Source: Synechococcus sp. J7-Johnson
Lineage (GTDB): Bacteria > Cyanobacteriota > Cyanobacteriia > PCC-6307 > Cyanobiaceae
NCBI RefSeq assembly: GCF_024345795.1
Contig: NZ_JAGQBU010000011.1
Coordinates: forward strand, 1 to 64,000
Direction of reading: 5' to 3'
Length of the DNA: 64,000 nucleotides
Shown here: positions 8,690-17,090 of the stretch, piece after piece
Layout: each line of letters starts with the position of its first letter
Numbering within the stretch: position 1 is the stretch's first letter
Notes under the pieces: generated by a model
Told to the model about the DNA's origin: nothing
Database searches by the model: none
What the model saw: the letters and a program-made list of their open reading frames with translations, nothing else
Position numbers and translations under genes: made by a program

Positions 8690-9454
8690 ATGGTCCTCCG
8701 CGAAGCCCCCGTGCCCCTGAGTGACGAGCGCCGCCGCCGCCTGGTGGAGTTCCTCGCGGGCCTCGGGCTGGCCGAGGCCAGGTGCCCCGACCTCGACCTA
8801 GCCCCAATCGAGGAGGCCCTCACCCACAGTTCCGCCGGCCGGCCGATCAACCACGAACGGCTGGAGTTTCTCGGCGACGCCGTGCTGCGGCTGGCGGCGG
8901 CGGAATACCTGGAGCGCCACCACCACGCCATGGACGTCGGCCAGCGCTCGGCCCTGCGGGCCCAGCTGGTGAGCGACCGCTGGCTTGCAGAGCTGGCAGA
9001 GCGCTGCGGCATCGAGGCGATGGTGCACCTCGGCCCGGTGGCTGCAGGCGACAGCGCAGCGCGGCAGACGATCCGCGCCGAAATCTGCGAGGCCCTGATC
9101 GGCGGGCTCTACGAGGCCACAGGCAGCCTGGCGGCGGTTCACAGCTGGCTCACCCCCCACTGGCAACGCAGCGCCAGTGAGCTCCTGGCCGATCCCTACC
9201 GCCACAACTGGAAGACGGGTCTGCAGGAGTGGAGCCAGGCCCAGGGGCTCGGCCTGCCCAGCTATTTCTGCGAGGAACGCAGCCGCCTCCACGGCGACCC
9301 CAGACGCTTTCACTGTTGCGTGAACCTGAACGGGCAGCGGCTGGGTGAGGGCTGGGGAGGTTCAAGACGCGACGCCGAACAGCAGGCGGCCCGCATGGCC
9401 CTGGCACAGCGGCAGGGGTTCAGCTCGCTTCCAGAGTCTTCAGAGGCATCGTGA
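8690..9454 (+). CDS. rnc: Ribonuclease III
   Basis: Cleaves double-stranded RNA in rRNA processing and mRNA turnover. The 254-residue protein has the RNase III signature HERLEFLGD (55-63, with catalytic E59 and D63), a second acidic site AEICEALIGG (E131/E134), and a C-terminal double-stranded RNA-binding domain from about 180. The first acidic residue of the second site is Glu where many homologues have Asp. The ATG at 8690 sits after GGGAGG; longer versions would run into rnpB. It lies directly behind the RNase P RNA gene, an RNA-processing pair. Its 3' end overlaps that of ndhS by 35 bases. Confidence 0.9.
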   Translation: MVLREAPVPLSDERRRRLVEFLAGLGLAEARCPDLDLAPIEEALTHSSAGRPINHERLEFLGDAVLRLAAAEYLERHHHAMDVGQRSALRAQLVSDRWLAELAERCGIEAMVHLGPVAAGDSAARQTIRAEICEALIGGLYEATGSLAAVHSWLTPHWQRSASELLADPYRHNWKTGLQEWSQAQGLGLPSYFCEERSRLHGDPRRFHCCVNLNGQRLGEGWGGSRRDAEQQAARMALAQRQGFSSLPESSEAS

Positions 9455-9635
9455 CCAGCTTGTCCCAGTTGCCACCTTCGAACAGCACCGCCGCCTGGCT
9501 GCCGCTGATGCGCTGCACGAAGCCCCGGTAGCCGTTGTAGATCGAGCGTTGATCCCGCACAACGACGGTGGTGCCAGGCAGCACCAGCGGCGCCACAGGC
9601 TGTGCATCCACTGAAGAGGAATCAGCCGCAGCCAT
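9420..9635 (-). CDS. ndhS: NAD(P)H-quinone oxidoreductase subunit S
   Basis: A 71-residue subunit of the photosynthetic NDH-1 complex, with an SH3-like fold that takes part in docking ferredoxin. The diagnostic stretch is [16 protein letters not shown] near the C-terminus, preceded by [25 protein letters not shown]. The length matches the family. The start is ATG at 9635. It converges on rnc and is divergent from rimM across an 85-base gap. This gene is a strong taxonomic marker, since NdhS is confined to cyanobacteria and plastids. Confidence 0.9.
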   Translation of the reverse strand: MAAADSSSVDAQPVAPLVLPGTTVVVRDQRSIYNGYRGFVQRISGSQAAVLFEGGNWDKLVTMPLKTLEAS

Positions 9636-9720
9636 GGAGGGAACGCACGAGAAAGTCCATTATCGAGCCGATCGGCAGGATGGGGCGCAGATGCGCGGCG
9701 GATCAGTCGATGGTGGGTCG

Positions 9721-10269
9721 ATGGTGAGCGAAGGGGACGGGCCCGAGGCGTGGCTGGTGGTGGGGAAAGTGGTGGCGGCCCAGGGGCTGCAGGGGGAGCT
9801 GCGGGTGGTGCCCCGCACCGATTTTCCTGAACGTTTCACACGGCCTGGTCAGCGCTGGCTGCGCCGGGCCCAGGAACCCGCCCGCGCCGTGCAGCTGCTC
9901 TCGGGCCGTCAACTGCCCGGCCGGGAGCTGTTCGTGGTGCGGCTGGAGGGGGTCGGCACACGGGAGGAAGCCGAGGCCCTGGTGCACCAGGATCTGCTGG
10001 TGGAAGCAGGCGATCGGCCACGCCTGCAGGAGGGGGAGTTCCATCTGCTTGATCTGCAGGGACTGCAGGTGCGCCTGGCCCCCCAGGGCGAGGTGATCGG
10101 CACCGTGGTGGATCTGATCCATGCCGGCAACGATCTGCTGGAGGTGGAGCTCAGCGGTGAGCCGACCCGGCGGGCGCTGATTCCCTTCGTTGAGGCGATC
10201 GTTCCGCGGGTGGACATTGCCGGCGGCTGGCTGGAGATCACCCCACCGCCGGGGCTGCTCGAGCCGTGA
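9721..10269 (+). CDS. rimM: Ribosome maturation factor RimM
   Basis: Helps assemble the head of the 30S ribosomal subunit by binding S19. The 182-residue form from the ATG at 9721 begins [29 protein letters not shown], the normal family N-terminus. The C-terminal PRC-barrel-like domain is visible as [20 protein letters not shown] and [14 protein letters not shown], the latter being the RimM hallmark. An ATG at 9691 would add 10 residues. In most bacteria rimM lies with rpsP-trmD-rplS; here it stands alone before a sugar-nucleotide gene. Confidence 0.92.
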   Translation: MVSEGDGPEAWLVVGKVVAAQGLQGELRVVPRTDFPERFTRPGQRWLRRAQEPARAVQLLSGRQLPGRELFVVRLEGVGTREEAEALVHQDLLVEAGDRPRLQEGEFHLLDLQGLQVRLAPQGEVIGTVVDLIHAGNDLLEVELSGEPTRRALIPFVEAIVPRVDIAGGWLEITPPPGLLEP

Positions 10270-10350
10270 GGGTCTGGCTGACGGCTGACGCTCCAGGGCG
10301 TTCCCCATAGGATTCGAGCCAGCATTGCCCGCTCTCAGGTGGATCCGACG

Positions 10351-11802
10351 ATGAGCCCAGCGGCTTCCCTCGTTCCCGTGATCCTCTGCGGCGGCACCGG
10401 CACCCGCCTCTGGCCCCTGTCGCGCGCCAGCTATCCGAAGCAATACTGGCCTCTGGCCGGCAGCGGCGAGGAGACCCTGCTGCAGCAGACCCAGTTGCGG
10501 CTCAAGGGGCTGAACCAACTGGGCGCTCCGCTGCTGATCTGCAACGAGGATCACCGCTTCATCGTGGCCGAGCAGATGCGCCAGATCGGGGTTGAACCCG
10601 GCGCGATCCTGCTAGAGCCCCTCGGTCGCAATACGGCGCCGGCCATCGCGGTGGCGGCCCTGCATGCCACCAGCCGGGGGGAGGATCCCCTGCTGCTGGT
10701 GCTCGCCGCCGATCACGTCATTCAGGATGGAGCGCGCTTCCGCGCCACTGTCGAAGCGGGCCGCGCCGCAGCCGAGGGCGGACTGCTGGTGGCCTTCGGC
10801 ATCGTGCCAACGGCCCCGGAAACCGGTTACGGCTACATCGAGGCGGTGGAGCCCCTGCTCCAGGCGCCCACCCCGATCGCCCGCTTCGTGGAGAAACCCG
10901 ATGCGGCCACGGCGGAGGCCTTTCTGGCCAGTGGCCGCTTCACCTGGAACAGCGGCATGTTCCTCTTCCGCGCCAGCGCCATCCTCGCTGAGCTGGAGCG
11001 GCTGGCGCCGGAGGTGGTGAGCTGCTGCCGCGGGGCCATCGACCACGACAGCGCCGACCTCGATTTCCTGCGCCTGGAGCGGGAGTCTTTCGCCAGCTGC
11101 CCCAATGTCGCCATCGACGTGGCGGTGATGGAGCGCACGGGCCTGGGCGCTGTGCTGCCCCTGGAGGCTGGCTGGAGCGATGTGGGCAGCTGGAGCGCCC
11201 TCTGGGACACGGGCGAGCGCGACAGCGATGGCAACGTCCTGCGCGGACGGGTGATCAGTGAGGGCTCTCGCAACTGCTACCTGCGCAGCGAGCACCGGCT
11301 GGTGGTGGGTCTGGGAGTGGAGGATCTGGTGGTGATCGAAACCGATGACGCCGTGCTGGTGGCCCACCGCGACCGCGCCCAGGACGTGAAGACGATCGTG
11401 AACCGCCTCGCCGCCAGCGGCAGCCCCGAGGGCAAGGCCCACCGCCGCATCTACCGGCCCTGGGGCTCCTACGACGGCATCGTCGAGGGGAGACGCTGGC
11501 AGGTCAAGAAGATCGTGGTCAATCCCGGCGCCAGCCTCTCGCTGCAGATGCACCACCACCGCGCTGAGCACTGGGTGGTGGTTCAAGGCACGGCCGTCGT
11601 GGAAAAGGACGGCGTCGAGGAACTGGTGGGTGAGAACCAGAGCACCTACATCCCCCTGGGCGCCAAACACCGGCTCAGCAATCCCGGCAAGATCCCCGTG
11701 GAGATGATCGAGGTGCAGAGCGGCCCTTACCTCGGCGAAGACGACATCGTCCGCTTCGAGGATCGCTACGGGCGCTCGGACATGAGCCTTCCGGTCCGTT
11801 GA
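10351..11802 (+). CDS. manC: Mannose-1-phosphate guanylyltransferase / mannose-6-phosphate isomerase
   Basis: A bifunctional enzyme (483 residues) that makes GDP-mannose for polysaccharides and lipopolysaccharide. The N-terminal nucleotidyltransferase domain carries GGTGTRLWPLSR near residue 14 and FVEKP near 181. The C-terminal cupin domain has the type II isomerase motif HHHRAEHWVVVQGTA and the ending SGPYLGEDDIVRFEDRYGR. The ATG at 10351 follows AGGTGG at 10337; a GTG at 10339 is an alternative. It is convergent with selD. No other mannose-pathway gene is adjacent. Confidence 0.93.
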   Translation: MSPAASLVPVILCGGTGTRLWPLSRASYPKQYWPLAGSGEETLLQQTQLRLKGLNQLGAPLLICNEDHRFIVAEQMRQIGVEPGAILLEPLGRNTAPAIAVAALHATSRGEDPLLLVLAADHVIQDGARFRATVEAGRAAAEGGLLVAFGIVPTAPETGYGYIEAVEPLLQAPTPIARFVEKPDAATAEAFLASGRFTWNSGMFLFRASAILAELERLAPEVVSCCRGAIDHDSADLDFLRLERESFASCPNVAIDVAVMERTGLGAVLPLEAGWSDVGSWSALWDTGERDSDGNVLRGRVISEGSRNCYLRSEHRLVVGLGVEDLVVIETDDAVLVAHRDRAQDVKTIVNRLAASGSPEGKAHRRIYRPWGSYDGIVEGRRWQVKKIVVNPGASLSLQMHHHRAEHWVVVQGTAVVEKDGVEELVGENQSTYIPLGAKHRLSNPGKIPVEMIEVQSGPYLGEDDIVRFEDRYGRSDMSLPVR

Positions 11803-11812
11803 AATCTCCGGG

Positions 11813-13963
11813 TCAGTCAGGGCCGGCCAGCACGGTCCCGATCAGCTCGGCCCACCGAAACCCGGCTGCACGCACAGCCGCCAGAGCCGCCTCCGCCTCC
11901 GACTCCGGCATGGCCGCCAGCAGCGGACCGCAGGTCTGGGGATCGATCAGCAGCTCCCGCAGGGGGGCCGTGAGCGGCACGGCCTGAACCCTGCCGCTCT
12001 CCAGCTCCTCCCAGGCGCTGCGGTTGGCGGGCGCCAGGCTGCTGGCGAAACCCTGCTCCAGCAGCTCCACCGCCCCGGGGAAGGCCGGCAACGCCTGCAG
12101 CTTCAGCTGAACCCGCAGAGGCCCCGGCGCGGCGCGCAGCATCTCACCGAGGTGCCCCAGCAGCCCGAACCCGGTGACATCGGTACAGGCACGGCAGCCA
12201 TGGGCGGCCAGCAGCTCCACGAGCGACTGCTGGCTCTGGGCCATCAGCTCCAGAGCCCCATCGATCCACTCGGGCTCCGCCGCTCCGGCCATGGCGCCCG
12301 CGAAGAGCACGCCGCTTCCGATCGGACGGCTGAGCAGCAACCGATCACCGGCCGCCAGATCGCCTTTGGCCCAGAAGCGGCCCGGCTCACAGCGGCCGTT
12401 CACACTCAGGGCAAGGCTGAGTCCCTCAGCGGCGCTGCGCTGCTCCAGGGTGTGCCCCCCCACCAGCCGGGCGCCGAGGGGATCGAGCACGGAGCGCACC
12501 CCGGCCAGGGTCTGAAGCAACCACTCCTCCTGCAACGCAGCCCTCCCCCGCGGCAGGGTCACCAGGGCCTGGACACTCTCCACCCGGGCGCCACAGGCCC
12601 AGAGGTCGGAGCAGGCATGCAGGGCGGTCAGCCGCCCGTTCAGCCAGTCGTCTCCCACCAGGGCGGGGAAGCCATCGAGGCTCTGCAGCACCAGTCCTTC
12701 CTCAGGGGAACCGGCGATCACGGCGGCATCCTCCAAAGCGGGATCTTCAGCGCCAATCAGAACCCCATCCGCCTTTCCGGCTCCAGCTGCGGCCCCACTC
12801 AGCCGCTCCAGGGCCGCGCGCAGGGGATCGGCGCCCAATTTGGCGGCGCAGCCCCGGCAAGGGCTCTGCTCGGCCATCGGAGCCAGAGCCTGGAAGCGGG
12901 TGATGAAGCGGCGGTCGATCCAGGCCTTGCACCGCCACAGCCAACGGGAGGGGCCCAGGCAGAGCGGTCCCCACATGGCCAGGGCACGCGGTTGGCCATC
13001 GACGGCCCCACCATCCCCCAGCAGCTGCAGAGCATGGCGTGGCGGGTTCCAGCGGCGCAGGGGTTCAGAGCGCAGGGAGCGGCGCAGGTTGAACGCCAGC
13101 ACGGGAGCCACCCGCACGGCCCACACCCCGCTGGGGGGGCGTGGCAGCGAGCGCACCAGGCCGCAGTCGCCGCAGGCGAACACTCCGGGATGGCCCTCCA
13201 CCTCCAGGCTGGCCTCCGTGAATACCCGTCCCGTGACCGGGTCGCAGGGCAGACCGCCGGCCGCCAGCCAGAGCGGAGCCCGGCTGCCGGTGCAGCGCAC
13301 AAGCGGACCCGATCCATGGGCCGAGGCCCTGTCATCAGCCTCGGGGTCCAGGCTCCGCAAAGGCACGCCCGCCGCCGCCAGCATCCGCTCACCGGCCCGG
13401 TTGGCCGCAGGCGTGCCCAGGGCAAGGCTGTGCCCTCGCCGCACCAGCTCCACCCGCACTCCCCGGGCCTTCAGGGCCATGGCAACTTCCACCCCGGCCG
13501 CCCCGCCGCCAAGCACCCGGCCGGGTGGCGGGCCAGGTGCCAGCGACTCCCACCAGTCCAGGAACGGCTCCAGCGGCTTGATCGCCATCCCACCGGTGCC
13601 CGTGGTGACAGCCCCCACATCCAGGCTGAGCCGGTCCCAGCGCAGGGGGGGACGGCCGGCCAGCTGCAGCTCACGCTTGGCAGGATCCAGGCCGGTGATC
13701 TCGGCCCGCACGAAGCACACCCCAGCACGATCGCAGAGGCGGCGGAGATCGATGGCGGCTTCGCGGCGGCTGTAAAGCCCTGCGATCAGGCCCGGCACCA
13801 TGCCGCTGTAAAGGGCTGTGCTGGCACGGCTCACGAGGGTGATCAGTACCCCCCGGGGCAGGCCCTCCATGGCCCAGCGGCGCAGCAGCAGGGCATGGCT
13901 GTGGCCACCCCCGGCCAGGATCAGGTGCTGCTGGAGTGTCTCCTCAGTCCCCACGCGGCCCAT
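11813..13963 (-). CDS. selD: Flavoprotein oxidoreductase fused to selenide, water dikinase
   Basis: A two-domain protein of 716 residues. Residues 1 to about 355 form an NADH-dehydrogenase-like FAD/NAD(P) oxidoreductase: dinucleotide site LILAGGGHSH at 14-23, a second GGGAAGVEVA, and FACGDC at 263-267. From about 365 it is selenophosphate synthase, with the nucleophile segment CRGCAAKLGADPL (C369, C372, K375), then EDPALEDAAVI and the C-terminal DVTGFGLLGHL. The active site uses Cys rather than selenocysteine. This N-terminal fusion is a recognised family in cyanobacteria. The ATG at 13963 overlaps galE by 20 bases; a GTG at 13954 is possible. No selA or selB is visible, so tRNA selenation is the likelier use. 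Confidence 0.9.
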   Translation of the reverse strand: MGRVGTEETLQQHLILAGGGHSHALLLRRWAMEGLPRGVLITLVSRASTALYSGMVPGLIAGLYSRREAAIDLRRLCDRAGVCFVRAEITGLDPAKRELQLAGRPPLRWDRLSLDVGAVTTGTGGMAIKPLEPFLDWWESLAPGPPPGRVLGGGAAGVEVAMALKARGVRVELVRRGHSLALGTPAANRAGERMLAAAGVPLRSLDPEADDRASAHGSGPLVRCTGSRAPLWLAAGGLPCDPVTGRVFTEASLEVEGHPGVFACGDCGLVRSLPRPPSGVWAVRVAPVLAFNLRRSLRSEPLRRWNPPRHALQLLGDGGAVDGQPRALAMWGPLCLGPSRWLWRCKAWIDRRFITRFQALAPMAEQSPCRGCAAKLGADPLRAALERLSGAAAGAGKADGVLIGAEDPALEDAAVIAGSPEEGLVLQSLDGFPALVGDDWLNGRLTALHACSDLWACGARVESVQALVTLPRGRAALQEEWLLQTLAGVRSVLDPLGARLVGGHTLEQRSAAEGLSLALSVNGRCEPGRFWAKGDLAAGDRLLLSRPIGSGVLFAGAMAGAAEPEWIDGALELMAQSQQSLVELLAAHGCRACTDVTGFGLLGHLGEMLRAAPGPLRVQLKLQALPAFPGAVELLEQGFASSLAPANRSAWEELESGRVQAVPLTAPLRELLIDPQTCGPLLAAMPESEAEAALAAVRAAGFRWAELIGTVLAGPD

Positions 13964-14984
13964 AGCCCTGGGGATTGGCACTCTGCCAGGCCCAGCCATC
14001 GCGGCAGATGGCGTCGAGGTCGCGGTGCGTGCGCCAGGCCAGCCGCCGCTCCGCCAGCGATGGATCCGCCACCGTGGCCGCCACATCCCCGGGGCGCCTC
14101 GGCACCAGGTCGCAGGGAACGGCGTTGCCGCAGGCCCGCTCGAAGGCGGCCACCACCTCCAGGACCGAATGGCCCCGGCCGCTGCCCAGGTTGAGGGTGA
14201 GCAACTGGGGGGGCTCAGCCATCAGCACCTCCAGGGCCGCCCGATGACCGTCGGCCAGATCCATCACATGGATGTAATCGCGGACGCCGGTGCCGTCAGG
14301 GGTTGGCCAGTCGGAGCCGAACACCTGCAGCCGCGGCCGACGCCCCACCGCCACCTGGCTAAGGAAGGGGAAGAGGTTGTTGGGGATACCGCCTGGATCC
14401 TCGCCGATGCGGCCGCTGGGATGGGCACCGACGGGATTGAAATAGCGCAGGCGCGCCACCCGCCAGCCAGGCTCGCTGGCCCACACATCGGCCAGCATCT
14501 GCTCCACCGCCGCCTTGGTATAGCCGTAGGGGTTCACTGGAGCGACCCGGGCGGTTTCGGCGATCGGCACCGTCTCCGGGGCCCCGTAGAGCGTTGCACT
14601 GCTGCTGAAGACGATCGTGCGGCAGCCGGCCTGAACCATGGCCGCCAGCAGAGCGCGGCTGCCGCAGAGGTTGACGTCCCAGTAGCGCAGGGGATCTGCC
14701 ACCGATTCAGCCACGGCCTTGAGACCGGCGAAATGAACCACGGCCTCGATCGGCGCCGCAGCGAAGGCCCGCTTCAGGTCGGCGCCGCTGCGCAGATCGC
14801 CTTCGATCAGCTGCAGCCGTGGGGCGGCCAGCGGGCCGGCCAGCTCCTGGACCCGTCTTAGGGCTTCGGGTGAACTGTTGGAAAAGTCGTCGAGCACCAC
14901 CAGCTCATGACCCGCCTCCAGCAGCACCAGGCAAGTGTGGCTGCCGATGAAGCCAGCACCGCCGGTGATCAGCAGCTGGCTCAT
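13944..14984 (-). CDS. galE: UDP-glucose 4-epimerase
   Basis: Interconverts UDP-glucose and UDP-galactose with bound NAD. This is a 346-residue extended short-chain dehydrogenase. The GGAGFIGSH dinucleotide motif is at 8-16 and SSSATLYG lies near 127-134. The catalytic pair is Y153 and K157 in NPYGYTK, followed by RYFNPVGAHPSG, typical of GalE. It overlaps the DUF2126 gene upstream by 4 bases (ATGA) and selD downstream by 20, so all three appear to be translated from one message. Its place behind the peptide-ligase cassette may be incidental. Confidence 0.93.
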   Translation of the reverse strand: MSQLLITGGAGFIGSHTCLVLLEAGHELVVLDDFSNSSPEALRRVQELAGPLAAPRLQLIEGDLRSGADLKRAFAAAPIEAVVHFAGLKAVAESVADPLRYWDVNLCGSRALLAAMVQAGCRTIVFSSSATLYGAPETVPIAETARVAPVNPYGYTKAAVEQMLADVWASEPGWRVARLRYFNPVGAHPSGRIGEDPGGIPNNLFPFLSQVAVGRRPRLQVFGSDWPTPDGTGVRDYIHVMDLADGHRAALEVLMAEPPQLLTLNLGSGRGHSVLEVVAAFERACGNAVPCDLVPRRPGDVAATVADPSLAERRLAWRTHRDLDAICRDGWAWQSANPQGYGPRGD

Positions 14985-17086
14985 GCCAGCCTCAGATCAA
15001 GGGTGCGCAGACCGCCCGCCGGTGCGGGCCATGGGACGCCGTGGACGCCCCACTCATCGCCTTCCTGAGGAGTCTCAATGGGCTCGAAGCTGATCCGCTC
15101 CGATCCCTCTGCCCCAAGCTGGAAGCGAGCCGGGTCGGCGTCAAGGCCGCTGATCTCCAGCCGCAGAGGCAGGTGCGGATCGATGCAGGGGTGGAGGGAG
15201 GGATAGAGGCGGCTGTGGCGGTAGCGCAGGCCGAGCCAGCCGTCGCCCAGGGGCAGTTCCCGGCCGTTAAGGCGCAGCGAACAGGACTGCAGGAATGCCG
15301 TGTTTGCCTTCAGCTCAAGGCGCTGCAGGGAACTGTCCACGAAACGGCTGGTGTTGCCCCCCTGAACCGGGGTATCGCAGAGCAGGGGCCATGGCTCGAG
15401 AGCCCTGCGAATCTCCAGCCTGGCTGCCTCCTGCTCCCAGCTCAGCAACAGGGGGAAACGCCACTCCCAGATGGCACGGAAGGGTTCAGGCTCCAGCACC
15501 AGACCATCGCGCGCCAGCAGATCCAGCACCGCTTGGAGGTCAGACCAGATGGCCTGAGGCAGCTGCATCGCATCGTGGAGACGATCCCCGAAGGGCTCGA
15601 GCCGGGTGGGGCGGTGGGCCGGATCGAGCAGATGGGCGGCCAGGGCGCTCCAGAGCAGGGCGATGGCCGCTGTCCAGTCGGGATCGGGCAGGGTTTCGAT
15701 CGCGCGGAACTCGATCAGGCCCTGGCAGCCGGCCGCCCAGGCGGGATTCCAGAACTTGTCGAAGCTGATCTCGCTGCGGTGGGTGTTGCCACTGCGGTCG
15801 GCATGGAGGTGGCGCAGGGTCTCGCTGATCAGTACCCGCTGATCCCCTTCAGGTAGAGATTCGATCGCCCGGTGTGCAAGCTGCAGATCAAGGGAACTGG
15901 CGCTGCCTTCATCGAGGCGGGGGGCCTGGGACGCCGGTCCGACGGAACTGTTTCCGAACAGGTAGGAGAGGCTGGGATGCCGCTGCCAGAAGCGCAGGAT
16001 CCCCACCAACCAAGCCGGTCTTGAAAAGAAAGGATTGGTCTCGAGGCTGGGGCCACCCCAGAGCAGATGGTTGCCACCGCCGGTTCCTTCCTGGCGATGA
16101 TCCCCCACCTGCTTCCAGCTGCGCAGCCCCACCGCTTCCGAGGCCTCGCTCAGGGTGCGGATCCAGAAGCTGTAGTCAGCCCAGCCGTGGCAGACCGGCA
16201 GATTCACCTCCAGCACGCCGGGATCAGCCGTCAGGCCCAGCACGTTCCAGCGACCGTCGAGATCATGAGGGAGGACGCCGCTGAGTTCAGGCTGGCTCCA
16301 ACCGGCACTGGCCTCGGCGATCAGATGCAGCAGCTGCTCCAGGGGCTGGCGGTGCAGGGGAGGCAGGAACAGGTTCCAACCACGGGGGCTCACCTCCAGG
16401 GTGAGCACCTGGCGCAGCACTCCCTCAGGAAAATGCTGCAGCGGCAGGCGCAACCCCGCCGGGCCGCTGGCTGGAAGCAGCTGGCGCAGGGGTTTGGCCA
16501 GGGGCCAGCGGGCCGCCTGCCAGCCCTCGGGGAGATCGGGTTCCTCCTCTGTCGGGATGCTGTGGGACAGGGGGACAGCCCAGACCTTGGAGCTGGGATC
16601 AAGGGGATCCTTCAGCCGCAGGGGGTGGACCTCATGGCCGAGGGCCTTGCCGATCCCATGGAGAAACTCCTCGGCCCGCTTGGCCGGCAGGGGAATGGGA
16701 GCAGCCTGATCGGCCGGGGATTGGGCCGACGCCTGCTGGGGCCATGGCACCAGTGGGCTGCCATCGAGGCCTGTGATAAGCCTCAGCGCCCAGCGGGGGT
16801 TGACCTCGCCATCGTAGCGCTTGCCCGGGCAGTACATCAAGGTGCTGCCGGGCCAGACCCGCCGCTGCAGTTCGGCGGCCAGACGCCGCGCGTAGCTCAG
16901 CTTGGTGGGGCCGTCGGCCGCCACCGACCACTCGGCACCCTCGGGGTCGATCGGCACCACGGTGGGCTCACCGCCAAGGGTGAGCTGAATGCCTTTGGCA
17001 CTCAGGCGCCGCTCCGCCTCCGCGGCGGTGACGGCCATCCAGCCGGGATCCACGGATGCGGGCCGGATCGACTCAGTGACCACCAT
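14981..17086 (-). CDS. DUF2126 protein without the usual N-terminal transglutaminase domain
   Basis: A 701-residue protein that matches the large C-terminal region of the transglutaminase-DUF2126 proteins. Recognisable blocks are QLTLGGEPTVVPID followed by GPTKLSYARRLAAEL, CPGKRYDGEVNPRWAL and EVNLPVCHGW; the last resembles a glutamine-synthetase-like fold. Homologues are often about 1100 residues with a transglutaminase in front. Here that domain is missing and a separate transglutaminase is encoded 5 kb upstream, beyond two glycogen phosphorylase genes. The ATG at 17086 starts 5 bases after the glgP stop and its end overlaps galE. The predicted role is peptide-bond formation or processing with the ATP-grasp and alpha-E proteins; it has not been proven biochemically as far as I know. 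Confidence 0.85.
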   Translation of the reverse strand: MVVTESIRPASVDPGWMAVTAAEAERRLSAKGIQLTLGGEPTVVPIDPEGAEWSVAADGPTKLSYARRLAAELQRRVWPGSTLMYCPGKRYDGEVNPRWALRLITGLDGSPLVPWPQQASAQSPADQAAPIPLPAKRAEEFLHGIGKALGHEVHPLRLKDPLDPSSKVWAVPLSHSIPTEEEPDLPEGWQAARWPLAKPLRQLLPASGPAGLRLPLQHFPEGVLRQVLTLEVSPRGWNLFLPPLHRQPLEQLLHLIAEASAGWSQPELSGVLPHDLDGRWNVLGLTADPGVLEVNLPVCHGWADYSFWIRTLSEASEAVGLRSWKQVGDHRQEGTGGGNHLLWGGPSLETNPFFSRPAWLVGILRFWQRHPSLSYLFGNSSVGPASQAPRLDEGSASSLDLQLAHRAIESLPEGDQRVLISETLRHLHADRSGNTHRSEISFDKFWNPAWAAGCQGLIEFRAIETLPDPDWTAAIALLWSALAAHLLDPAHRPTRLEPFGDRLHDAMQLPQAIWSDLQAVLDLLARDGLVLEPEPFRAIWEWRFPLLLSWEQEAARLEIRRALEPWPLLCDTPVQGGNTSRFVDSSLQRLELKANTAFLQSCSLRLNGRELPLGDGWLGLRYRHSRLYPSLHPCIDPHLPLRLEISGLDADPARFQLGAEGSERISFEPIETPQEGDEWGVHGVPWPAPAGGLRTLDLRLA

Positions 17087-17090
17087 CGGC

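Noticed and set aside
12152-14194. 680-codon open frame antisense to selD and galE
   Set aside because: Its translation is a Gln/Gly/His/Pro-rich shadow crossing two clear genes.
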